Shown here in pieces: positions 41,343 to 49,602 of a stretch of DNA of 64,000 nt. Under the pieces are notes generated by a model. The model ran no database searches and was not told the DNA's origin. It worked only from the letters and a program-made list of their open reading frames with translations. Each line of letters opens with the position of its first letter. The stretch's first letter is position 1. Where the stretch lies: assembly GCF_033100095.1 (NCBI RefSeq), contig NZ_CP136921.1, forward strand, positions 1,706,501 through 1,770,500. The letters are read 5' to 3'. Both the position numbers and the translations under genes were made by a program. This stretch comes from Diaphorobacter limosus (GTDB lineage: Bacteria > Pseudomonadota > Gammaproteobacteria > Burkholderiales > Burkholderiaceae_C).

Positions 41343-42845
41343 TCAATTAACAGTCACCGAAACCTTCCGCGTTACAGAAGTCACGCCGCGCTTGGCAGTC
41401 ACCAAGAACTGATGCGTACCCGCATCCGGGCTGGGATCGGGCGGAGTCGCAAGTGCCGGCGTCCCGCTCACGAAGCCACTGGCACCGGTCGAACCCGCCT
41501 TCAACCATCCTGGCAGGCCCGAGAACTCCCAGGTTACGCCGGGAACCGAGGCCGTAAAGGCGTACGCGTACTGCACGCCGGAGGTAGCCGGGGAGATTGC
41601 GCAGGGCGTATTGATATTTTGGTTTGCGGGGCAGCCGTTGATGACGAAGTCCTCCGGCTTGACCTCGCGATGGTCACCCACCAATGTCAGCGTCATGTCC
41701 GCATCGGCAGGGGATCCGTTTTTATCCGTCACCTTTACCTTGATGCGGTAGGTACCCGCCGGCGCCTTGGGTGTTCCACTGATGATGCCCGAACCGTCAG
41801 CCGTCAACCCTGCAGGCAGGCCGGAAACCTGCCATTTGTATGGCGGCACGCCACCCATCGCCTCCAGGGCATAGGTGAACTCCACTCCGTTGGTCACCGT
41901 TCCAAAAGCTGCGGCAGACAGCGACAGGGGTACGCTAGCCACCTCGTCAACTGCATACACTTGCATCAGCGAGCTGACCGGATCCTGAATACCGTTGCTG
42001 ACATTGTTGTCAGCGCGATCGGTGGTGAACTCCAAAACAATTGGGCCACTGGCAGCACCGCTGGCCAACGAGAACTGGCCTACACCGCCAACAGTACGCA
42101 TTTGCAGCACACCATTGCCAGGACGGCCGCCTTCTTGCAAGAGCGCGCCTTGTGCCGCGTCGCCCATGGGACGAATACGCACTTGCAGGTTGGCAGCGCC
42201 GGGGTTGGGCACGGGTTGATTGGCGTCGTCCCAAATGCGGGTTTGGATGGCAACACTGGTCGGCAGGCGCTCCAAATTATTACGTGTCCCCAGATAACCC
42301 AAGGCCTGTGCAAACGCATCCACCCGCGCCGGGTTGGCCGTGGCCTGACCCACGGTGATGTTAACAGAGGCAGTATGGATTTTTTTGTCGCGCGGATCCT
42401 GCACTGAGCAGGTAATTGTGGAAGTTCCAGCCTTCGTGCCAGCATGGAAATGGAAGGAATTTCCGCCAGAGTTGGAGCCCAGGGTAATACTGCGGTACGA
42501 ATTGGGCCTGCCGTCATCGTCTTCGTGCTCATCGTCACCGTCAAGGTAATACAAAGAACCAGAGTCCAACCCACCATTGACGTTGCAAGAGAAGACATCT
42601 TTTTCAGCGCCCGGTATTGGGCGTCCGGCTTCTAAAGCATTCACGTACAAGGTGGTGGTGAATGGCGCATAGGCGCCTATCCCTGGGAGCTGACCAGACA
42701 CATTCAAAGGCAGCAAGGTTTTATCGGCACGCAGGCTGATTTGATAGGGTGCGTGAGATTCACCACCGCTGCCACCACCGCCACCGCAGGCACTCAAGGC
42801 CGCGGCACAAACTACTGTCAGGACACTCGCATTCAAATTTCTCAT
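41343..42845 (-). CDS. Ig-like-domain lipoprotein downstream of pilQ
   Basis: 500 residues from ATG 42845 (a TTG two codons earlier is possible). Lipobox AALSACGGGGG. There is an acidic loop DGDDEHEDDDG at about 105-115 that may bind Ca2+, and two putative-Ig (He_PIG) repeats, GGVPPYKWQVSGLPAGLTAD...GIISGTP and VPGVTWEFSGLPGWLK...GFVSGTP. Likely anchored in the outer membrane and facing outwards. It starts 26 bp after pilQ and is less GC-rich than the pil genes. I expected aroK here, as in most relatives. Confidence 0.78.
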   Translation of the reverse strand: MRNLNASVLTVVCAAALSACGGGGGSGGESHAPYQISLRADKTLLPLNVSGQLPGIGAYAPFTTTLYVNALEAGRPIPGAEKDVFSCNVNGGLDSGSLYYLDGDDEHEDDDGRPNSYRSITLGSNSGGNSFHFHAGTKAGTSTITCSVQDPRDKKIHTASVNITVGQATANPARVDAFAQALGYLGTRNNLERLPTSVAIQTRIWDDANQPVPNPGAANLQVRIRPMGDAAQGALLQEGGRPGNGVLQMRTVGGVGQFSLASGAASGPIVLEFTTDRADNNVSNGIQDPVSSLMQVYAVDEVASVPLSLSAAAFGTVTNGVEFTYALEAMGGVPPYKWQVSGLPAGLTADGSGIISGTPKAPAGTYRIKVKVTDKNGSPADADMTLTLVGDHREVKPEDFVINGCPANQNINTPCAISPATSGVQYAYAFTASVPGVTWEFSGLPGWLKAGSTGASGFVSGTPALATPPDPSPDAGTHQFLVTAKRGVTSVTRKVSVTVN

Positions 42846-42871
42846 GTTCAATTCTCTTGGAAATATTCAAG

Positions 42872-45025
42872 TCAACGTACAGGCCCACGATCCGTAATGA
42901 CCTTGGGCGTAATAAACACCAGCATTTCCCGCTTCATGGACTCCTTGGTGCGGTTTTTGAACAGATTGCCCACCACGGGCACGTCACCCAGCACGGGGAT
43001 CTTGTTTTCCTGATTGGTTTCTTCCATCTCGAAGATGCCGCCGATCACCACGGTGCCGCCGTTTTCCACCAGCACCTGGGTCTTGATGTGCTTGGTGTCT
43101 ATGGCCACGCCCTGGGTGGTGCTCTCGCCGCGGCTGTCCTTGTTGACGTCCAGGTCCAGGATGATGTTGCCCTCGGGCGTGATCTGCGGCACCACTTCCA
43201 GCTTCAGCACGGCCTTCTTGAAGGCGATGGTGGTGGCGCCGTTGGGGGCGGTGACGGTGTAGGGGTACTCGGTACCCTGCTCGATCAGCGCCTTGGTCTG
43301 GTCGGCCGTGATCAGGCGCGGGCTGGAGACCACCTTGCCCTGGCCATCCGCCTCCATGGCCGACAGCTCCAGCGTCAGGAAGCGGTTGGCGGCGGAGTTG
43401 AAGATGGACAACGCGAACGAGCCCACGGCCTGGCCGCTGGACAGCGATGCCGGCAGGTTCACGAAATTGCCGCCGACATTCACCGGGCCGCCAAAGCCGC
43501 TGGAGTTGGTGGCGTTGGAATAGTTGGTACCCCAGGTGGCGCGGTTGCCGCCACCGATGTTGAAGCCGCCATCGCCCCCGCGGTTGGCGCGCAGGTCGCC
43601 ACCGCCCAGGCGCACGCCCAGCGATCGGCCAAAGGTGTCGCGTGCCTCGACGATGCGCGCCTCTATCATCACCTGGCGGACCGGCACATCCAGCGTCAGC
43701 AGCAGCTGGCGCACGTCCTCCAGCTTGGCGGGGGTGTCGGTAACGAACAGCTGGTTGGTACGCGGCTCGGCAATGGCGCTGCCGCGTTCGGACAGGAATC
43801 GCGTGTTCTGACTGCTGCCGCTGCCGCTGCCGCCACCCGAGGAGCTGTTGGTGGTCAGCTGCACCACCATGTCGGCGGCCTTGGCGTAGTTCAGCTGGTA
43901 GGCCTGGGTGCGCAGGGGTTCGAGCTTGGCGATGGCCTGGGCGGCCTCGAAATCCTTGCGCGTGCGTTCATCGATTTCGTCCTTGGGGGCGATCCACAGC
44001 ACGGTGCCGGATTTGCGCATGCCCAGGCCCTTGGCGTCCATGATGATCTGCAAGGCTTGATCCCACGGCACGTCCTTCAGGCGCAGGGTCAGCGCGCCGG
44101 TGACGGTGTCGGAGGTGACGATGTTGAAGTTGGTGAAGTCGGCGATCACCTGCAGCAGCGAGCGCACCTCGATGTTCTGGAAGTTCAGCGACAGCTTTTC
44201 GCCGCTGTAGTTGGGGCCCTGGGTCAGCTTGGACAGGTCCACCTTCTTCGGGCGCACTTCGACGACGAACTGGTTGTCGCTCTGGTAGGCGCTGTGCTCC
44301 CAGTCACCCACAGGGTCAATGCTCAGGCGCACGCGCTCGCCCTGCTGGGAGGCGGTGATGGTCTGCACGGGCGTGCCAAAGTCCGACACGTCCAGGCGCC
44401 TGCGCAGCCCTTCGGGCAGGGATGAGCGCTGGAATTCAACCACCAGGCCCTTGCCCTGGGTCTTCAAATCGACGCCCACCTGGTTGTTCGCCAGGCCGAC
44501 CACGATGCGGCCGGCGCCATCCGAGCCGCGGCGGAAGTCCAGATCCTTCAGCGGCAGCACGTCGGCGTTGTGGCCTTCGGCAAACACGGCCGACGGCCCG
44601 GCGGGGACGCGGGCGGCACTGGTGACGCTGTCGAGCAGCACCAGCACCGCCTTGCCGTGCAGTTCTGCGCGGTAGGTCGTGGCCTGCTTCAGGTTCAGGA
44701 CGATGCGCGAGCGCTCGCCGGCCTCGACGATATGGGCCGACTTGACATTGCCCTGGTTGATCTCCACCAGCGAACGGCCCGATGCATTGGTGACGCCGGG
44801 GAAGTCCAGGGCGATGCGCGCGGGGGTCTGGACGGCAAAGCCGGTGGGCAGCTCGGTCTGGGGCTCGGAAAACTCGATGCGCAGCACCTCGGCGCCGCCC
44901 TGCAGGAAGCCGGTTACCGACTCGATGGAGCCCCGGGCATGCGATACCGTGGCGCTCAGGGCCGCCGCTATGGCGATGCCGGCCAGCCACAGATGGCGGC
45001 GCAAGCGCGATTGCTGTTGAATCAT
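42872..45025 (-). CDS. pilQ: Type IV pilus secretin
   Basis: 717 residues. Signal peptide (LWLAGIAIAAALSATVSHA), two AMIN peptidoglycan-binding domains (~40-260), an STN/secretin N domain (LSLNFQNIEVRSLLQVIADF) and the secretin core with VPVRQVMIEARIVEARDTF, ending IPVLGDVPVVGNLFKNRTK and REMLVFITPKVI. It forms the outer-membrane pore for the pilus. Overlaps pilP by 4 nt. Last of the pilMNOPQ set; its expression could be reduced by the insertion in pilN. Confidence 0.96.
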   Translation of the reverse strand: MIQQQSRLRRHLWLAGIAIAAALSATVSHARGSIESVTGFLQGGAEVLRIEFSEPQTELPTGFAVQTPARIALDFPGVTNASGRSLVEINQGNVKSAHIVEAGERSRIVLNLKQATTYRAELHGKAVLVLLDSVTSAARVPAGPSAVFAEGHNADVLPLKDLDFRRGSDGAGRIVVGLANNQVGVDLKTQGKGLVVEFQRSSLPEGLRRRLDVSDFGTPVQTITASQQGERVRLSIDPVGDWEHSAYQSDNQFVVEVRPKKVDLSKLTQGPNYSGEKLSLNFQNIEVRSLLQVIADFTNFNIVTSDTVTGALTLRLKDVPWDQALQIIMDAKGLGMRKSGTVLWIAPKDEIDERTRKDFEAAQAIAKLEPLRTQAYQLNYAKAADMVVQLTTNSSSGGGSGSGSSQNTRFLSERGSAIAEPRTNQLFVTDTPAKLEDVRQLLLTLDVPVRQVMIEARIVEARDTFGRSLGVRLGGGDLRANRGGDGGFNIGGGNRATWGTNYSNATNSSGFGGPVNVGGNFVNLPASLSSGQAVGSFALSIFNSAANRFLTLELSAMEADGQGKVVSSPRLITADQTKALIEQGTEYPYTVTAPNGATTIAFKKAVLKLEVVPQITPEGNIILDLDVNKDSRGESTTQGVAIDTKHIKTQVLVENGGTVVIGGIFEMEETNQENKIPVLGDVPVVGNLFKNRTKESMKREMLVFITPKVITDRGPVR

Positions 45026-45579
45026 TTCCTCACCTCATTTCCCTCTTGCAGGTCCAGTGTTGTCATGCGCTCCACCCAATCGCCCGTGGAGTCCTGGACT
45101 ATTTCGCGTAAACGGATATTCGTTTCCGAAATGCCGATGATTTTTCCGTAGTTCTGGCCCAGGTAATTGCCCATGCGCACCTGGTACAACAGCTTGTCCA
45201 CGCTCACCAGCGCGGTCGGAACGCCAGTCTTGTTCAGGCTGCCGACCATCTTCACGGTATCGAGCGGGTGGGCCTCCAGCGGCTCCTTGCGTCTGGCCAT
45301 CTCGGGGGCGATCAGCGACGCGTTGGCGACGGTCTCGGACGACTCGCGGCGCAGGGCCTGCGTCAGTTTCTGCGGGTTGAACGGCTCCATGTTGCCGTCG
45401 CCGGTGTAGTCCTGCGGATGGAACTGCTTGGGCTCGGTGAGCGGCGTGACGCGCGGCTTGGTCGTCGCGCGCAGGTCGCTCATCCACTGGCGCAGCTCGT
45501 CCTCGTCATTGCCGCCACAGCCCGCCAGCAGCAAGGCGCCCAGCAGCGCGATCAGGGGTTTGCAGCCAAGGCGCTTCAT
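45022..45579 (-). CDS. pilP: Type IV pilus lipoprotein PilP
   Basis: 185 residues. Lipobox LLAGCGG, then the PilP beta domain: LDTVKMVGSLNKTGVPTALV, VRMGNYLGQNYGKIIGISET and WVERMTTLDLQEG. It links the inner-membrane PilNO complex to PilQ. Overlaps pilO and pilQ by 4 nt each. Confidence 0.94.
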   Translation of the reverse strand: MKRLGCKPLIALLGALLLAGCGGNDEDELRQWMSDLRATTKPRVTPLTEPKQFHPQDYTGDGNMEPFNPQKLTQALRRESSETVANASLIAPEMARRKEPLEAHPLDTVKMVGSLNKTGVPTALVSVDKLLYQVRMGNYLGQNYGKIIGISETNIRLREIVQDSTGDWVERMTTLDLQEGNEVRK

Positions 45580-46253
45580 TTCTTCGCTCCTTTGGCCGCG
45601 GCCTTCTGGGCCTGGATCTCTTCGGGGTCGAGATAGCGGAAGGTTCTGGCCGTGGCCTCCATGGTCAGGGTGCCCTGCGCGTCCTTGCTGGCCGGTGCCA
45701 GCGAGACATTGTTCAAGGTGACGATGCGCGAGAGGTTGGCCACGTCAGACGCGAATGCGCCCACGTCGTGGTACTTGCCGACCACGCGGATGGCGATGGG
45801 AAGCTCGGCGTAGTAATCCTTGACCACCACCTGCCCCGGGCGGAACAGCTCGAACTGCAGGCTGCGGCCCAGGCCGGCCTGGTTGATGTCGGACAGCAGC
45901 GCCGACATCTCGGCCTTGCTGGGCAGCTGCTTCTCGAGCTGGATGACGTATTGCTGAACCTGTTCGCGCTGCTTCTTCAGGGCATCCAGGCTCACGGCCT
46001 TGATGAGCTTCTTTTGATAGTCGGCACGCAAGGTTTGCTCGGTGCCGCGCTCGGTGGTCAGCTCGGCCTCATATTCAGAGAGCTTGAAGAACCACAGAAA
46101 CGTTGCCACACCCCCGGCGATCAGCAGGCACAGCAGCGTGCGCGGCAAGGCTGGCCACAGCGATGGATCTTTGGGATCGAGGTTCTGGAACTGGCGCTGC
46201 AAGTCGCCTTGCAGCTTGGCGAAGTCGTACTTCGGCGCTTTTTTCTTGGCCAT
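45576..46253 (-). CDS. pilO: Type IV pilus inner-membrane protein PilO
   Basis: 225 residues. One membrane helix (LLCLLIAGGVATFLWFF), a coiled coil (~65-115) and a periplasmic ferredoxin-like domain (YYAELPIAIRVVGKYHDVGAF, then TLTMEATARTFRYL). It forms a heterodimer with PilN; with PilN truncated it may have no partner. It begins 2 bp after the pilN stop. Confidence 0.94.
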   Translation of the reverse strand: MAKKKAPKYDFAKLQGDLQRQFQNLDPKDPSLWPALPRTLLCLLIAGGVATFLWFFKLSEYEAELTTERGTEQTLRADYQKKLIKAVSLDALKKQREQVQQYVIQLEKQLPSKAEMSALLSDINQAGLGRSLQFELFRPGQVVVKDYYAELPIAIRVVGKYHDVGAFASDVANLSRIVTLNNVSLAPASKDAQGTLTMEATARTFRYLDPEEIQAQKAAAKGAKK

Positions 46254-46461
46254 GGCTATTTCCCTGCGACGACTTCATTCGCAGCGTCCGCCTTTTGCGC
46301 CTCGGAACTGCGCACCAGGCGGAAGCGCAGATTGAAGGACGCGACGCGACGCTGATCCTTGGGCGACAAGGACACATTGGCGGCAATGATTTCCACCAGC
46401 TCGGGCTTGGAGAACCAGGGGGTGTTGTTGGTCAGGTTGCGCAGCATCTCCGAGACCCGCT

Positions 46462-47853
46462 GAGCTTGTCAGAAATTTTGTGTGTGAGGCATAGCATGTC
46501 GACAAGGAGCATGAATGCCACGCAAGACCAAACCCACCGCTTTGGCGGACCAGGCGGCACAGCCGCAATTTCACATCCCGGCCGAGCTGCTTGACCAGCT
46601 GGTGACCGGGCCCATGACGCCGGGCCAAGTCCAAGGGCTGTTCGATCAGTTCAAGAAGTCAATTCTTGAGCGGGCGCTGGGCGCCGAGATGAGTCATCAC
46701 CTAGGCTATGCGCCCGGCCAAGCCAAGCCCACAGGCGGATCAGCCAACCACCGCAACGGCAAGAGCACCAAGACCGTACTGACCGATGTGGGGGCGCTGC
46801 GCATCGATGTCCCACGCGATCGCGAAGGCAGCTTCGAGCCGCAGCTCATTGGCAAGCACGAGCGGCGCTTTACGGGTTTCGACGACAAGATCATCGCCAT
46901 GTACGCACGCGGCATGACGGTGCGCGATCCAGGGTTTCCTGGCTGAGATGTACTCGGTGGACGTCTCGCCCGAGCTCATCAGCCGTGTCACCGATGAGGT
47001 GATGGGCGAGGTCACGGCCTGGCAGACACGGCCGCTGGAGGCGATGTACCCGGTGGTGTTCTTCGATGCGCTGCGGGTCAAGATTCGCGAGGATGCGGTG
47101 GTGCGCTCCAAGGCCGTCTACCTGGCGCTGGGCGTACTGCCTGACGGCTCGCGCGACATCCTGGGAATCTGGATCGAGAACACCGAGGGGGCGAAGTTCT
47201 GGATGAAGGTCTTCAACGATCTGAAGACGCGCGGGGTGCAGGACATCCTGATTGCCGTCACCGACGGCCTCAAGGGCATGCCAGAGGCGCTGGGCGCAGT
47301 GTTCCCGGCGACGACGCTGCAGACCTGCATCGTGCACCTGATCCGGGGTGGCCTGGACTTTGCGTCATGGAAAGACCGCAAGGCGCTGGCCGCAGCCATC
47401 AAACCCATCTACACCGCGGTGAGCGCCGAGGCGGCCGAGGCCGAGTTGGATGCGTTTGCGGCCGGCCCCTGGGGGCAGCGGTTCCCGACCGTGGTCAGCG
47501 CCTGGCGCCGGGCCTGGGACAAGGTCATCCCGTTCTTCGCCTTCCCGCCCGAGGTGCGGCGCGTGATCTACACCACCAACGCCATCGAGAGCGTGAACGC
47601 ACGGCTGCGCAAGATCATCAAAACGCGCGGCCACTTCCCCAGCGACGAGGCGGCCACCAAGCTGATCTGGCTGGCGCTGCGCAACATCACCGCGGACTGG
47701 GGGCGGGCGGCCAACCACTGGAAATCAGCGATGAACCAATTTGCGATCCTCTACGAGGACCGATTTACCAGATCGGGCCAGTAAGATCACCAAACCGCCT
47801 CACGATTGAGTGACGGATTCAACAGCCTCACACACAGAAATCCTGACACTCCC
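46462..47853 (+). mobile_element. IS256-family insertion sequence (1,392 bp)
   Basis: 29-bp imperfect terminal inverted repeats: left 46462-46490 (GAGCTTGTCAGAAATTTTG then TGTGTGAGGC), right 47825-47853, complement GGGAGTGTCAGGATTTCTG then TGTGTGAGGC; 6 mismatches. Flanked by the 8-bp target duplication GACCCGCT at 46454-46461 and 47854-47861. It is inserted in pilN, opposite to the direction of pilN, and its transposase gene is frameshifted. The intact target duplication argues for a direct, fairly recent insertion. Confidence 0.95.
46515..47784 (+). pseudogene. IS256-family transposase, frameshifted
   Basis: Two frames, 46515-46946 (143 residues) and 46948-47784 (278 residues), together make a ~423-residue mutator-type transposase. 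The DDE residues are in the second part (VVFFDALRVKI, IAVTDGLKGM, TNAIESVNARL). At about 46924-46929 the sequence GTGCGCGATCC would encode the conserved VREIQGFLAE if two bases (GA) were restored, so a 2-bp deletion explains the break. The element probably cannot move without help from another copy. Confidence 0.92.
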
Positions 47854-48260
47854 GACCCGCTCGTTGGACTGCGCCATGCCCTGCATGGTGACCACCTGAT
47901 CGGCCTGCTTGAGGCTGGTCACATAGACGCCATCGGGCAGCTGCTTGACCAGCTCGTTGAGCAGGTGAACCGGCAGGTTGCGGTCGGACTGCAGGTCTTC
48001 CACGGCCTTCTGGCGCGCCTGCAGGGCCGCGATCTCCTCTTCAATGGTGGCGATTTCCTTGATCTGCTTCTCCAGAACCTGGATCTCACCGCGCAGGAAG
48101 TTGTTCTTGTCCTGCTGATCGGTGATCTGCATCTGGAACCACCAGTAGATCAGCCCGGCAATGGCCAGGCCCGCCAGGGCAGAGGCCACCATGATGGCCT
48201 GGAACGTCTCGCGCCGGCGTTTGCGCGCAGCCTCCCGGTGCGGGAGCAGGTTGATCAAAA

Positions 48261-49331
48261 TCACTGCAGGAACCTCCGCATCGCCAGGCCGCAGGACGTC
48301 AGATACGACGGCGCCTCGCGCGCCATTTTTCTCAGGCGCACCGCGCCGCCCACGTCCATGCCCTCAAACGGATTGATGATGCTGCAGGCAAAGCCGGTGT
48401 TCTCGGTCACGGCCTGGGTCAGCCCGTGCAGCGGTGCCGAGCCACCCGCCAGCATGATGTGATCGACACGGTGGTAGGGCGTGCTGGTGAAGAAGAACTG
48501 CAGGGCGCGGCCGATTTCCTGCGCCAGGCTGTCCACGAAGGGGCGCAGCACGGCCGATTCATAGTCCTCGGGCAGATCGCCGTTGCGCTTTTTGCCCTCG
48601 GCCTCTTCCTGCGAAAAGCCGTACTGGCGCACGATCAGCTGCGTCAGCTGCGCGCCGCCGAAGGCCTGGTCGCGCTCGTAGAGCACATCGTCGTTGCGAA
48701 TGACCTGCATACTGGTGGTCAGCGCCCCGACCTCGAACAAGGCCACCACAGAATCCACGCCGCGGTTGGGCAAGGCCTCAATCAGGCGGCCGGCGGCCAG
48801 GCGGGCGGCATGGGATTCGATGTCCACGATGACGGGCTTGAGGCCGGCAGCCTCGGCCAGGCCCTGGCGATCCTGCACCTTTTCCTTGCGCGAAGCGGCG
48901 ATCAGCACATCCACGTCGCCGGAGGCGTTCTTGCTCGGGCCGACGACGCAGAAGTCCAGGCTCACTTCATCGAGCGAGAACGGGATGTACTGGTTGGCCT
49001 CGGACTCGACCTGCACCTCCAGCTCCTGCTCGGTCATACCGCCGGGCAGGCTGATGCGCTTGGTGATCACCGCGGACGGCGGCAGCGCCAGCGCCACGTT
49101 GCGCGTGCGGGTACCGCTTTTTTTCACCACACGACGCAAGGCCTCGGCGACTTCATCGAATTTTTCGATGTTGCCGTCGGTGATCCAGCCACGCTCCAGT
49201 TGCTCGATGGCGCAGCATTCAAGCACCAGAGCACCACTCTTATCACGCCCCAACTCCACCAGCTTGACGCTGGATGAGCTGATGTCGACCCCAAGCAATG
49301 GGGCCTGCTGGCGACTGAACAACGACCCCAT
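48261..49331 (-). CDS. pilM: Type IV pilus assembly ATPase-like protein PilM
   Basis: 356 residues from ATG 49331 (a GTG three codons earlier is possible). Actin-like fold with phosphate-binding GVDISSSSVKLVEL, MIEARIV absent, and the second loop HIMLAGGSAPLHGL. PilM sits in the cytoplasm and binds the N-terminal INLLP peptide of PilN. First gene of the pilMNOPQ operon; divergent from mrcA, the usual arrangement in proteobacteria. Confidence 0.95.
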   Translation of the reverse strand: MGSLFSRQQAPLLGVDISSSSVKLVELGRDKSGALVLECCAIEQLERGWITDGNIEKFDEVAEALRRVVKKSGTRTRNVALALPPSAVITKRISLPGGMTEQELEVQVESEANQYIPFSLDEVSLDFCVVGPSKNASGDVDVLIAASRKEKVQDRQGLAEAAGLKPVIVDIESHAARLAAGRLIEALPNRGVDSVVALFEVGALTTSMQVIRNDDVLYERDQAFGGAQLTQLIVRQYGFSQEEAEGKKRNGDLPEDYESAVLRPFVDSLAQEIGRALQFFFTSTPYHRVDHIMLAGGSAPLHGLTQAVTENTGFACSIINPFEGMDVGGAVRLRKMAREAPSYLTSCGLAMRRFLQ

Positions 49332-49570
49332 TGAGACCACGGCTCCCCCCGAAACTGACCGTTATGACGCAACAAAACTTAACACTTCACATGAATCCTA
49401 TCAGCATGTTCCTACACCAGGAAAGAGTTTCACCCGATTGATACATCTGACCCGTTGTCAAAAGCCGACGATGCCTCTAGCAACAGAGGGAATTTCCTGA
49501 CGGCTTGCCAGTCTGCTCAAGTGAGTGCCAGCCAACACTGTTCCGTAACAGGGAGCGGTTGCTGAATTTT

Positions 49571-49585
49571 TATAATGGCGGGTTA
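49571..49585 (+). promoter_or_regulatory. -10 element with GC-rich discriminator, mrcA
   Basis: TATAATGGCGGGTTA, 27 bp before the mrcA ATG. It matches the metG and DUF3460 promoter sequence at 12 of 15 positions. No clear -35 box. Confidence 0.6.
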
Positions 49586-49602
49586 CCTGCCGATTGAGCC
49601 CT

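Larger units (their letters stand above)
46256..48264 (-). pseudogene. pilN: pilN, split by an IS256-family insertion
   Basis: The 5' part (GTG 48264 to 47854) encodes residues 1-137: cytoplasmic INLLPHREA motif that binds PilM, the membrane helix AGLAIAGLIYWWF, coiled coil, and the first part of the periplasmic domain up to AQSNERV. The 3' part (46453-46256) encodes the remaining 65 residues, SEMLRNLTNNTPWFSKPELV and onward. Removing the IS and one 8-bp target copy restores a 202-residue frame exactly. As it stands, the product would gain 17 IS-encoded residues and lose the end of the domain. GTG start overlaps pilM stop. Confidence 0.93.
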
